In this document: positions 9,046-20,918 of the stretch, one piece after another
Layout of the letters: every line of letters starts with the position of its first letter
How positions within the stretch are numbered: the first letter of the stretch is position 1
NCBI RefSeq assembly: GCF_030445035.2
Contig: NC_080698.1
Location: 1,743,501 to 1,807,500, forward strand
Reading direction: 5' to 3'
Length of the DNA stretch: 64,000 nucleotides
Source of the DNA: Dasypus novemcinctus
Lineage: Eukaryota; Chordata; Mammalia; Cingulata; Dasypodidae
The notes under the pieces: model-generated
Databases searched by the model: none
Seen by the model: only the letters and a program-made list of their open reading frames with translations
Told to the model about the DNA's origin: nothing
Program-made: the position numbers and the translations under genes

Positions 9046-12000
9046 TTTTGTGAGCAGTTATGCTCCCAAGTATAAGCAAGACCCATATGCATTTTTATCT
9101 TTCATAATTGGAGTTCTCATTCTGCACAGTATTCTAATTAGCTTCTGCTGTTGTTAATCCAAGGCTATAACAGAACCCTTATTATATGTAAACTTGCAGA
9201 AATCGTGTTCCTAAGTTCGACTAAAAATTAAGGCAAGAAGCAATATAAACTCAAGTCAGAGCCACGGCTCTTTGCAAGCCTCTAGAAGTTATCATAGAAT
9301 GTATCAGAATTTAGCGTTAAATTTTTCAAGAGTATGAACTAAGTTTAAGATCTGCACATTAGAATTCTCGTGTTTAGTATGTGACTGGGCTGCCATCGTA
9401 CGTTTCTAAATGCCGTCTACTTCATTAGTCTCTTAACATGGTTTTACAAATACAGAAGTGTGGAAGACACTGCGGTTCAGGTTAGATTCCCTAGAAGTGC
9501 TAGAAAGTAACAGAGTTGGGGTGCTACCCCAGGGCGTCCAGACAGGAAAACAGTGTTCAGTCCTTACACCACGGGTTTCAGTAAGTATTTCATCAACGGG
9601 GGCGGTAGGAGAACTGCTTGACAGTATCCCGGGGAAAGTCACAGTTTGCAGTTCTTATGAATAAGCTTTCTGCATCTCATCTTCAGTTCCAGGCTTCTGG
9701 TTTTCATGGATCAGGAGTTCATTTAGCCAAGATGTAAAGAAATGTGTCCACAAATGTGTACTTTTTAGGATTACAGTGGTGTGAAAAATGGCCCATCGCT
9801 TGGGTCAGTGCTTTCTGTACCAGCCGAGCCCTCGCCTGTATTTCAATGATAATGCTTTTGGGAAAACAAAATTGCCCCCACGGAGTTTGCCTTTTAAAGG
9901 CACTAAGTAATAGGTTTTATTTCTTCATCCCCTCCTCAAGAAGGACTGCGACTCTAAGAGGGCACTACCAGAATGTAGTGCCGAATTTGTTTGGTAAACA
10001 AATTTGTGGAAAACATCAATACAGTATAACCTAGAAGATCAAGAGGTTTGGGAGGTTTTTCTGATTTATTGAGGACCCCACCCCCAACTTTTCTACATGC
10101 AGCATTTTGTGGTGATAGCACCCCTAGTTGAGGGGTGCTATGTAAATAGTTTGTGGAAATTAAAAATTTAAGATGGGATTTATTGTACAAAGAAGGTACC
10201 ACGTCATGGAGGCCTCACAGAAGGGGGGAAGAAGGCCTCAGGCAGCCACCAACAGACCGAGCTCGTGGTCCTCACGTGCCAGGCTTCTGTTTTGTGAGGC
10301 GTCGTTCTCCTGACCCTCCTTTTAGGTGACGTATCCCAGATACCTGATGGAGCTTGTCACTTACGGAGTAGTCCCAGCCTTGGAGCAAGAACCGATCATT
10401 TGGCTGTACCTTCTCCCTGAGCAACGCAGTAGAAAAAGTATATAATTAAGGGTACCTGCGGATTTTTGCAGTTTTGCTGAAACTAGTCGAAAGATAAACT
10501 TGGAATCACCACTCCCACGTGGAAAAGCTGAGTGACAGGAGCCTCTGAGGTCCCTGAGCACATGAGTAGGGTTAAGTGTTTTGTCTGGTTTAAGAGGAAA
10601 AGGTGGCCAGAAGCAGTGGGTCACTAAGGAGGGAATATAGTCTCAGAGATGCAGCGAAAATAACAGATGGTACTGCCTTGTGCCTCCCATCTGGGATCAC
10701 ATTCTGTCCTTTCTGGAAAGTAATGAGTAGAGGGCAAGTACATTTGTCCCTGAACCTCCACACTTCGCAGAGATCTTGGGAAAGTCGTTAGGAAATTAAG
10801 CTCTCGAGACCCAGCTGGAGTAACGGCTGCAGCTGCACTGTCACCACTTCCATCTTCCCAATGCCCCACCCACACCTCAAAGCAGAAGAAACCCTGGGGA
10901 GGCACCCAGCTCTACCTGCTTTCCAGTGGGCTTGGGGGATTCCCTTAAACCAGAAATCCACGTGGGAAGGAAACAAGGGAGGTGTGGCCCTGCAGTCACT
11001 AAACCTCGGGATTCCTGGAAGGCGGTGCTCATCTGGCTGGCTGGTGGCAGCCGGGCCGCAGCTTGCCTGCCCTGGGTGGAGCCTTGGGTTGAGCAGGAGC
11101 AGAACCGTGTGCCCTCAGCACTGTCGGCCCCTTCCATGTGGCCGGGCAGGCACTCACTCCCTTCTGCGCTATAGAGTGGAAGTGTGGCGGGAACTCAAAA
11201 TCAGCAGAATGGCTGTAAGTCCTCACTCCAGGGAACCAGTGGGAGTGGAATCAGTTCTGGTAAGAGGAGGGAATGCCAAACTGTCCTAGTCCAGACATCT
11301 CTGCCTCGGGGTTATCAGACCTACGCGAAGTACCAAAGCAGCAATTTAAACTCAACATTGGCTTGTGGGGAGACCGTCAGTCTAATCTGAACATTGCAGG
11401 GGAAGCAGTAGATGTGCCATAATATGTAGCTCAGCTTCCTGTGAATTGAGGGCATGATGCCGAATCGTGGTTCCTTCATCCCAAACTAGTGGACAGACAA
11501 ACTATCATGCAAAAAAATTACATAGCGATAGCTGCCATTCATTCCAGGCAGACAAGGTGAGGAAGACAAAAGCCAAATTCCTGTGGGGAGTCGGCATGGT
11601 CTCAGCCTCCACGGTGGGCTTCAGCCGCGCCCTCTGCTCTGCCCTGGAGGTCCTGCAGGTCCTGCAGGTCCTCCAGGCCTACAGAACGGGAAAGTGGCCT
11701 GGTCCAGAGGAAGCCACGGTAAACCCCGGGTCCATCTCCATGTCTCCTTTACCCACTTATCAGGGCCCGACCCTATCTCCTGAGTCCAGGCAGACTGGAG
11801 ATAGACGAAAGAATCAGTTTATTCTTACCAACTGACAAATTCTGCAGGGATGGTGCCAGAGTAAGAGATGGAGAGATGCAATCCCTCGAGGTAGGAAAAG
11901 GGGCCCCATCCACCACCTGGTCCCAGTGGTCCACTCTTAAGTGTCTTATCGTCATTGACTTGTTAGGAACCAGCCTGATAATCAGACCAGACGACCAGCA

Positions 12001-13519
12001 CCAGGAAAATGACAGGAGTTGCGAGGCGTGGTCAGGCGCCCAAGGGAGCCACTGATGGCCGGGGGTGGACCAAGATTGGTGCCATAAAACAACACAGGTG
12101 CCCAGGAGGCAAGGGTTTGAGTGGGTGGGCGGGGAGGACTGTGTGCAGCCTTTAACAGCCGCTGGCCGTTCTAACATTCTTGGTGGCTCCTGGCAAGATA
12201 AATGCAGAGGCATAAGTCATTGCTGTTAATCACTGAGCACTAGTTGACAGGTTTAACTTTGTCATCCCCCAGTGGTTATGCAGAAATTGATCTGGCCAAT
12301 CCTTTACTATGACAATCCATAAAAACACTGTCATTTGCTTCTACCTGGGAGAAATGATTAAATATTTTCATGGTTCTTGCTCTGGGTATACATCAACTCA
12401 CTTCAACTACTATCTACCCCAATGTTGTTAGAAGGAATTAAATTGGGATGTAAACAGCTGTTTATGGCCTCCAGGGAATGGGTGATTAAACTAGAAAACC
12501 ATCAAGGCACTGTCACCTTGTTGAATGCAATCTGGTGTCTACACACACACACAGCCTAGAAAAGCAATGCCCTCAGCTGACACTTCTTAGACCAACACGC
12601 AGGTCAGTGCTCCTTTCCTGCGGGTAGGCACACGCTGACAGGACCGCTGTGATCAGCAGTTTTCGTCTGGAAAGAGTAGTGACTGGATGCCCTAAAAGCC
12701 CCCAAGGCCACAGTACATGATGCCATTCCATTAAGCCTTAAGAACCAGAATCAAATTCTCTTGGAATAATTAATTCATTTGGAGAGTCTCCGGCAGATCT
12801 TACCTGCACAGGTAGGGAAAGGCTAATGAGATCATTGTGATCACCTGGAAATGATACTTTAGGAATTTTGATTTGATTCTGCATGAGTCGAATTGTAGCA
12901 TCATTGGATGAGCCCTTGGTCAGTGAATTTCCCCTGGAGAAGAAATATCTCAGAAAACTTCTCTAACAACATATACTTTCAGCTTTCTCCACTGTTTTAC
13001 CAAACACTGCCCTCTCGTTTTCGCACTTTTCTGCAATAATAATAAAAATAGCCTAAACTCTTTCTAACCCTGTATCCTAGGCCTTGCCTACTGTGAGTGC
13101 TCTCCATGTACCAACTCGTGTAACTCTTCACAGGTTTCATGACCCAGCAGACATTCCCTGGCTCACATCACAGTTACCCCTTGCACACCCCCTGCTCCCT
13201 TGATCCTCTCTCCTTCCTGTGCTCATTAGTCAAAACCCCAATCCCAGTTAAACCCAAACATGTGACCAGTACACATTTGCATAGAGCAGCTGAAGGTGGC
13301 TGGAGAAATAAACGGTTGTTCTGCTCTTCCCTTCACTCTCCATCTTGCATCTTGTGTTGCTGAAGACTTTACCTCGTCCATCGTTGAGACATTTGCAGCT
13401 CCCTCTTCTTTTCAGTTCCAGATGTAGCCATCTAAGCCAGCAGTGCATACTCGGTCTTCCTTCCAGTTTACACTGGGGGAAGCGCACTTCCTCAGTCAGA
13501 ATCAACCCCTCAGCACAGG
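9046..13519. other. Unannotated sequence downstream of EIF1B
   Basis: About 4.5 kb with no recognisable exon. Open frames here (for example at 10.9 and 11.5 kb) overlap on both strands, lack protein similarity I know, and have no supporting splice signals. Short repeats are 'gtcctgcag' repeated at about 11649-11670 and a small AC run near 12540. Some of the 11.8-12.3 kb stretch may be an old LTR remnant, but I cannot place it. Confidence 0.45.
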
Positions 13520-15134
13520 TCTGCAAAGCGGTGGAGGGGAAGGCAGTTCCAAATTCCCCTACTTCTCAAAAAGCAAACAAAAATAAGCAAAAACTGTCAG
13601 AACCAATTTTCCCAGAACTCTGGAAAACAGTCAAAAGTTTACAGAAATAAAGCAAATATTGACCCAAGCAAAAGGCAACTTAAATATGCTCCAGGAATTT
13701 GAGGAAATCTCTGTTGAAAAATTAACTGAACACAAGCTAAAGAAACAGACTTGTAAGATAATGCATAACAAGGAATATAGTCTTTGTAAAAACTAGTTTA
13801 GGAAAATCATTAAACAAACAGACTGGTACAGCCTTCAGTAGTGAAAAAATAAAAAACAAAAACATAACCCTAGGGAAGGGGCAGAATCTGATTTCCAGAG
13901 TGAGCATATTATGATATTCAAATGTCCAGATTTTGGAAAAATTCATAAGGCACACAAAGAAACAAGAAAGGATGGCTCATTCAAAAGAGCAAAATAAAGC
14001 AACAGAAACTATCCCTGAGAAGTCCCAGACATTGGATTTACTACACAAAGACTTTTAAGATAACTGTCTTAAATATGTTCAAAAGGATAAAGAAGAAGAA
14101 AAATGAATAAAGCCTAAGAGACCTGTGACAGCATCAAGTAGACCAACAGAAGCATATGGGAGTCCCAGAAGGAGAAAGGAGAGAGATCCAAAAAGAACAT
14201 TTGAGGAAATAATGGTCAAAAATTTGCCAAATATGACAAAAGACACAAATCCACACATCCAGGGAGCTCAGAGAATTCCAAATAGGAGAAGTTCAAAGAT
14301 ACTCATAACAAGACAAATTATAGCCAAACTGTTGAAAGACAGAATCAGAGAATCTTGAATGCAGCAAAAGAGAAAGGACACATCATGGTCTTAATAAGAT
14401 TAACAGCTGATTTCTTATCCAGATACCATGAAGTCCTGAAGGCAGTGGATGACATATTTAAAGGGCTGAAACTGTCAACAAGAATTCTAATTGCATAACT
14501 TCTTGAGCTTTTTGTCTTTTTTTAAAATTTGAAATAAAATTTGAATTAAAAAAAGAGTCTCTAATTGGCAAGATTTTCCTTCAAAAATAAGGGAGAAATT
14601 AACACATTCCCAAATAAAAACTGAAGGAGTTTCTTACCACTCCTACAAGGAATGTTAAAGGGAGTCCTTTAGATTGAAATGAAAGGACACTAGACAGTAG
14701 ATTGAAACTGCATAAAGAAAAAAAATATCTGGTAAAGATAACTATATGGGTAAATATATAAGCCAGCATTACTGTATTTTTGGTTTGTAATTTTACTTTT
14801 TCTTTCTTACATGTTTAAAATATAAATGCATAAAAATAATTATAAATCTATGTTATCAACACACAATGCATAAAAATGTAATTTGTGACACTGGGAGGAC
14901 AGATGGTATAGGAGCAGGTATTTTATATGCTATTGGATTTAAGCCACTGTCAATTCAAACTAGATTGTTATAATTTTAGGATTTAATCACCATGGTAGTA
15001 AGTAAGAAGAAACCACAAGGAAAACAGAAAAAGGGATTAATTAAAATAAAAACAATATGCCAAAACTTATGGAATGTGCCAAAGGCAGTTCTCAGAAGGA
15101 AGTTTATAGCCTGTAAATGCCTACATTAAAAAAG

Positions 15135-15880
15135 ATCTTTTTGTGTCTGGCTTATTTCACTCAATATGATGTCTTTCAGTTTCATCCATGTTGTTGCATG
15201 TATCAGACTTCATTCCTCTTTACAGCTGAATAATATTCCATTGAGGGTTTATACCACATTTTATTTATCCATTCATCAGTTGATGGACACTTGGGTTGTT
15301 TCCATCTTTTGGCAATTGTGAATAGTGCTGCTGTGAATATCAGTGTGCAAGTATCTGAAGTCCCTACTGTCAGCTCTTCTGGGTATATACCGAGTAGTGG
15401 GATTGCCAGGTCATATGGTAGTTCTATACTTAGCTTTCTGAGAAACCACCAAACAATTAGATTATGAAAATTCATAGAGTCAAAATCTAGAATATAGGTT
15501 ACAAGGGGATGGGTGGAGATAGGGAATGGAAAGTTAAGGCTTAAAATGTACAGGCTTCCTATTTGGAATTATGGACATGTGTGATGTAGCACAACATTGT
15601 GAATACAATTAGCACTGAAATATATATCTGACTATGGTTAAAAGTGGAAATATTAGACTATTGTTATGGTAACAATTTTTTTAAATCTATGGAACTACAC
15701 TATACAGTGAGCCCATAGTTAAGCACAGACTCTAATATACAATTATAAAAACATGGTATCATCCATTGTAACTACTTTTTACATCAATGCAAGGTGTTGG
15801 TGGTGGGGTAGTATATGGAAATTCTGTATTTTTGTATGATTGTCCTGTAAATCCACAACTTCTCTAATAAAAAATAAAAT
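15135..15880 (+). mobile_element. 5'-inverted (twin-primed) L1 insertion
   Basis: 15135-15452 is the end of ORF2 in antisense (minus-strand peptide [18 protein letters not shown]). 15460-15880 is L1 3' UTR in sense, ending with AATAAA-rich sequence at about 15866. An inverted 5' part joined to a sense 3' part is the hallmark of twin priming. It lies inside the old L1 between early and middle ORF2 pieces. I could not fix a clean target duplication. Confidence 0.75.
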
Positions 15881-16517
15881 TATATATATATTATATATAT
15901 GATGATCTTAAATTAATAACGTAACTGTACATCTTAAGGAGCCAAAGAGGAGCATACTAAACCCTAGCAGAAGAAAGGAAATAATAAAAATTTGAGTGAA
16001 GATGAATAAAAAAACAATAGTGAGAATCAGTAAAACCAAGAAAAATCAACAAAATTGGCAAGGCTTTGCTAGACTAAAAGAAAAGATGCAAATAACTAAA
16101 ACCAGAAATGAAAGTGGGTACATAACTACCAACCTTACAGAAATGAAAAGGATTTGAAGAGAAAAGAATTGTACACCAACAAATTAGATATTCTACATGA
16201 AATGGATAAATTTCTAGAAACATACAAATTGCCTACACTGACTCAAGAAGAAATAGATCTCAACAGGCCTATAAAAATCAAAGAGGTTGGATCAGTAATT
16301 AAAAAAAAACAAAACAAAAAACCTCCCAATAAAGAAAAGTCTAGAACCAGATGACTTCACTGGTGAATTTTACAAAACATTTAAAGAAGAATTAACATCA
16401 ATTCTCACATTCTCCCCAAAAATAGATGAAGAGAGAACACTTTCTAACTCATTCTGTGATCCTAGCATTTCTTTGATACAAAGCCAAAAAAAGACATCAC
16501 ACAAAAAAGAAAATTAT

Positions 16518-16915
16518 GCCGGCGGACTTGGCCCAGTGGTTAGGGAGGTCCGCGGTTCAAACCCTGGGCCTCCTTGATCCGTGTGGAGCTGGCGCATGCG
16601 TAGTGCTGATGTGCGCAAGGAGTGCCCTGCCACGCATAGGGGAGCCCCACGTGCACGGAGTGCACCCCATAAGGAGACCGCCCCATAAGGAGAGCCGCCC
16701 AGGGCGAAAGGAAGTGCAGCCTGCCCAGGAATGGCGCTGCACACGGAGAGCTGACACAAGATGACGCAACAAAGGGAAACATGGATTCCCGTGCCGCTGA
16801 CAACAAACGGGAGCGGACAGAGAAGACGCAGCAAATAGACACAGAGAACAGACAACTGGGGTGGGGGGGAAGGGGAGAGAAATAAATAAATAAATCTTAA
16901 AAAAAAAAAAAAAAG
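16518..16915 (+). mobile_element. DAS-type SINE
   Basis: tRNA-like head ('cggacttggcccagtggttag', 'ggttcaaaccctgggcc'), characteristic body and an 'aaataaataaatctt' tail with poly(A). It is flanked by a target duplication ending in AAAAGAAAATTAT (upstream copy ending at 16517, downstream copy at 16916-16928). It interrupts the ORF2 region of the old L1. Confidence 0.94.
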
Positions 16916-17029
16916 AAAAGAAAATTATAGAACTATATGCTTTATGGATATGGATGCAAAAATCCCCGGTAAAATACTAGAAAATGGAACCCAACAAATT
17001 AAAAGGATTATACACAATACTCTATGAAT

Positions 17030-17370
17030 AAGCAGAAGGGCTGGCTGGTCAAGGGACTGTGCCGTGGAGAGCTCCCCACCTACCAGCGAACCCCTCCCTG
17101 CTACCTCTTGGCCCCCTGTGGGCGGGTCTAAGCGGAGTCCAAGGCAGGGTGAGGGCTGACCAGCGTCTGTGCATTGAGGAGGGCCTGGGTCAGGGCCTGG
17201 GTCAGGTCCTGGGCACTGTGGGAGGGACAGGACCTTAACCCCTGCCTCTGCCAAGGGCAGGCGCCTCCTTCCATCTGGGCTGAGGTGTGGTGGTGGCCAA
17301 GCCAGGCTGAGCAAGGAGGTGGTGATGCAGAACGCCCCAATCGATACAAAGGGAAAAGAGAAAGGACTAA
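17030..17370. other. GC-rich insert of unknown origin within the old L1
   Basis: L1 text ('attaaaaggattatacac') stops near 17020 and resumes near 17370 ('aacaccgtgacc', 'ataccacatt'-type sequence). The intervening about 340 bp is GC-rich and has a short internal repeat ('cctgggtcagg' three times near 17185-17212). I recognise no family. The frame across it on the minus strand is not conserved coding sequence. Confidence 0.55.
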
Positions 17371-17929
17371 ACACCGTGACCAAGCAGAACTTATCTCGCT
17401 TGCTAGTGTTGCTCAGAATACAAAAATCAACCCATGCGATACACCACATTAATAGAACGAAGGGGAAGAAAAAAAACCACGTGATCATCTCAATTGAGAT
17501 AGAAAAGACATTTGACAAAAGCCAACACCCTTTCATGATAAAAATAGGAAACTAGGAACAGAAAGGACCTTCTTCAACGTGATAAAGGGCATATGTGAAA
17601 AACCCACAGCTAACACATGCTCAGCAGTGAGAGGCTGAAAGTTTCACCGCAGGATGGGGAAGAAGGCAAGGGGGCCCACTCTCACCTCTACTGTTCAACA
17701 TTGCACTGAAAGTTATAGCTGGATCAATTAGAAGAAAGAAAGAAAAAGAACTAAAGAAAGAAAAGACATCAATATTGGAAAGGAAGAATTATCTCTTTTT
17801 GTAAATGACATGAAAGTCCCAAAAAATTCAAAAGAAGGCTATTAAGGCCAATAAATGAATTCAGTAAAGTTACTGGGTACAAGATCAACTCAAAACTCAC
17901 TCTTCCATACTCCAAATTATAAAAGCATC

Positions 17930-18487
17930 TATATTAGCCAGCCAAAGTGGTACTGATGCAAAATACCAGAAATTGGTTGGTTTTTATAAAGAGTATTTAT
18001 CTGGGGTAGGAGTTTACAGACACCAGGCCATAAAGCATGAGTTACTTCCCTCATCAAAGTCTATTTTCACGTGTTGGAGCAAGATGGCTGCCAACGTCTG
18101 CCAGGGTTCAGGCTTCCTGGGTTCCTCTGGGCTCAGCTCCTCTGTTTTCTCCACAGAGTCAGCTGTAGACTATGAGGCTCTCTAGGCTTTGCCTCTCTCC
18201 TCAAGGTCAGCTGTAGACCATCAGGTGAACAGCTCTGTCTCTTTCCCTGGGGCTCCAGTTAAAGGCTCCAGCTTAAGGCTTCAGCATCAAACTCCAGCAT
18301 CAAAACTCCAACGTCAGAAAACCCTCAACTCTGCCCTTTGCCAGACCTTTTACCTGTGAGTAGCCACCCACCAAGGGGTGGGGACTTAACACCCTAATCA
18401 TAACTCAGTCATGCCCAGGTAGAGATCAGATTACAAACATAATCCAATATGTATTTTTGGAATTCATAACCAAATCAAACTGCTACA
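17930..18487 (-). repeat. 3' LTR of the MaLR-like element (group A)
   Basis: About 558 bp, from TATATTAG (mutated from TGTATTAG) to CTGCTACA. It shares with the 20422 and 49103 copies the blocks 'accagaaattggttgg', 'gtatttatctggggta', 'ggagcaagatggctgcc' and 'tacaaacataatccaatat'. On the sense strand an AATAAA-type signal precedes the 'ccttataaa'-like segment. Confidence 0.85.
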
Positions 18488-18541
18488 CTCCACTCTCTGA
18501 ATTTCAAAAAGACATTATAATATTAAAAAAAAACCTTAAAT

Positions 18542-18906
18542 CGGGAAACGGACTTGGCCCAATGGTTAGGGCGTCCATCTACCACATGGGAGGTCCGCGG
18601 TTCAAACCCCGGACCTCCTTGACCCATATGGAGCTGGCCCATGCGCAGCGCTGATGCGCGCAAGGAGTGCCCTGCCACGCAGGGGTGTCCCCCATGTAGG
18701 GGAGCCCCACGCGCAAGGAGTGCACCCCGTAAGGAGAGCCGCCCAGAGTGAAAGAAAGTGCAGCCTGCCCAGGAATGGTGCCGCACACACTTCCCATGGC
18801 TGACAACAACAGAAGCAGACAAAGAAACAAGACGCAGCAAATAGAGAACAGACAACCAGGGCGGCGGGGGGAGGGGGGGTATTAAATAAATAAATAAATC
18901 TTTTTT
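18542..18906 (+). mobile_element. DAS-type SINE inside the MaLR internal region
   Basis: A well-preserved copy: 'gggaaacggacttggccc', 'aggtccgcggttcaaacccc', 'gcaaggagtgccctgccacg' and an 'ataaataaataaatc' tail. Likely duplication around CTTAAATC (about 18533-18541 and 18915-18923). It is the innermost insertion here and younger than the MaLR and the L1 around it. Confidence 0.93.
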
Positions 18907-20398
18907 TTAAAAAAACTTAAATCAATAACAATGCAAGTACCAAATCATATCACCATCAATTTAAAGAGATATAGTTTGTCTTGGGGCAAAGTCCTGTCTG
19001 CTATAGACCACTTAAACTTAGAAAAGCAATTTTTCTGCTTCCAATACACAAATGGATAGACAAAGGATAAATATTTTCGTTACGATAAGGAGAAATTGGA
19101 AGGGAAACATGAGTCACAGTTTCTCTGCAGTTCAGTAGAACTGCAGGGCATCCTCTATTTGATTTCAGAGTCTGAGAGCCATTCTTAAAACGATGGTTTC
19201 TTCTCCTTGGGGCCTTATGGGAACCTGCCCTTTCCACAGGCTTGCCCAATGGCCATTTTCTTGGTTCCACCCTCATCAAGAATCAGGGTGTCGACCAAGC
19301 TCCTCTCCCTCCAAGAGTGTTGGGGTGATTGCCACGCCTTACCCAGTCTTTGGGTTAGTCTTAACCCCGCTAATACAGTGACATAAAGACAACATTCCCC
19401 TTAACCTTTGGCAAACAGGCTCAACCCTCTCAGAGCAACGAGTTGACCGCCTGGCTTTCCCTAAACTTTGGGGGACAGGTTCACCCCATTCAGACCTGTG
19501 GGGTGCTGACCTTAACGGCCCAAATCCTTGGGGAATGTGCTCCACCCTCTCTGTATCCTGGGGCAGCAAAATTCTCCCAGAACATAGGACAGGAACATCC
19601 ACCTCTTCAACTGCTGGGGCAAACTTACCCTCTCTGTACACATGGGTGGAGTTCCTCTCTTGGCCCAAGGCGATGTCTTAATTCCAGATCTCAGCTTCTG
19701 TGGTTTTCCTCTTAAAGCTGTTTCTCCTTCAATCTCTCCTTTCCATGTCCCTTTTATTCCAAGCTGATAGTGGTTTTGTTCATACAGTGCTCTCAAAAAG
19801 TCTGTTGGTTTAGTGTGCAGGAAGCAGGGCCTAAGCCATCAGACAGTAAGACTTTCCCAAAGTCTTTCCTAGATAACTACATCTTCTATCCTGATTTACA
19901 AGTTCCAAGTTTAGTTGAGTCCTCCAATGGGGCACTTTCATCTGGGAGCTTGATTTCCAGAGGCTTGGAATTTCTAGAATCAGTTTGTTTTCTTTGTGCC
20001 TGACAGTTCAGTCCTCAGCATATCTCTCTCATCTAGCATTTTGCTATAAGCTACATGCAGAAGTCAAGCCACATTCTCTGGGTTTACTTTGGAAATTTCT
20101 TCAGCTAAATGCCCAAGCTCACAATTTTCAAATTCTGCCTTCCATAAAACACCAGGAGTTAATCTTGCTAAATTCTCTGCAACTTTAAAATATGGATCAC
20201 CTTTCCTCCAGTTTCCAATAATAGTCATCATTTACTTCTAAGACATCATAAAAGGTCTCTTTAGCATCCATATTGCTACCAGCAGTCTCTTCAAAGCAAT
20301 CTAGGCTTTTTCCATCAAGCATCTCACAATTACTCCAAAAAATACCCCTTACCCATTTATAAAACCATGTCAGCATTTTGGTAATTGCAAAAGCACTT

Positions 20399-20416
20399 TC
20401 CCACTCCTTGGTACCA
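20399..20416 (-). promoter_or_regulatory. Retroelement primer-binding site (tRNA-Leu type)
   Basis: Read on the minus strand, just inside the 5' LTR, the sequence is TGGTACCAAGGAGTGGGA. This resembles the primer-binding site region of ERVL/MaLR elements. It fixes the orientation and supports the MaLR assignment. Confidence 0.7.
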
Positions 20417-20421
20417 AATTC

Positions 20422-20918
20422 TGTTAGTCAGCCAAAGGGGTGCTGATGCAAAACACCAGAAATTGGTTGGTTTTCATAAAGGGTATTTATTTGGGGTAGG
20501 AGCTTACAGAGACCAGGCCATAAGACATAAGTTACTTCCCTCACCAAAGTCTATTTTCATGTGTTGGAGCAAGATGGCTGCCAGCGTCTGCAAGGGTTCA
20601 GGTTTCCTATGTTTCTCTTCCCAGGGCTTGCTCCTTTCCAGGCTGAGGGTTCCTCTCTTCCTGGGGCTCCGGCCTAAGGCTTCAGTATCAAACTCCAACA
20701 TCAAAACTGCAACATCAATAACCCTAACTCTGTCCTTTGCCATGCCTTTTATCTGTGAGTCCCCACCCACCAAGGGACGGGGCGTCAATACCCTACCCAA
20801 TTACTTAATCAAGTAAACCTCTGAATCCAGTATAATCTCAGGTGCCCAGAGGAAAAGACCAGTTTACAAACATAATCCAATATTTCTTTTAGGAATTCAT
20901 CAATATTAAACTGCTGCA
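20422..20918 (-). repeat. 5' LTR of the MaLR-like element (group A)
   Basis: About 497 bp, from TGTTAGTC to ACTGCTGCA on the + strand. It differs from the partner LTR at many positions and by several indels, so the insertion is not recent. Confidence 0.85.

Larger units (their letters stand above)
17930..20918 (-). mobile_element. MaLR-like endogenous retroelement, LTR-internal-LTR, antisense
   Basis: Two related LTRs (17930-18487 and 20422-20918) flank about 1.9 kb of internal sequence, with a DAS SINE inserted in the internal part. Both ends carry the 5-bp target duplication GCATC (17925-17929 and 20919-20923), the size expected for the ERVL-MaLR class, and L1 sequence resumes directly on both sides. 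Reading the minus strand, the 5' LTR is 20918-20422 and is followed by a tRNA-Leu-type primer-binding region. No coherent gag, pol or env frame is visible in the interior, in keeping with non-autonomous MaLR elements. It is a dead copy. Confidence 0.85.

Noticed and set aside
16518..16600. tRNA gene
   Set aside because: The tRNA-like head with A- and B-box similarity is the promoter of a DAS SINE, with SINE body, A-rich tail and target duplication following. The same applies to the other SINE heads.
17174..17452. Small genes in the GC-rich insert inside the old L1
   Set aside because: Frames on both strands run out of the insert into L1 sequence and have no similarity to known proteins.
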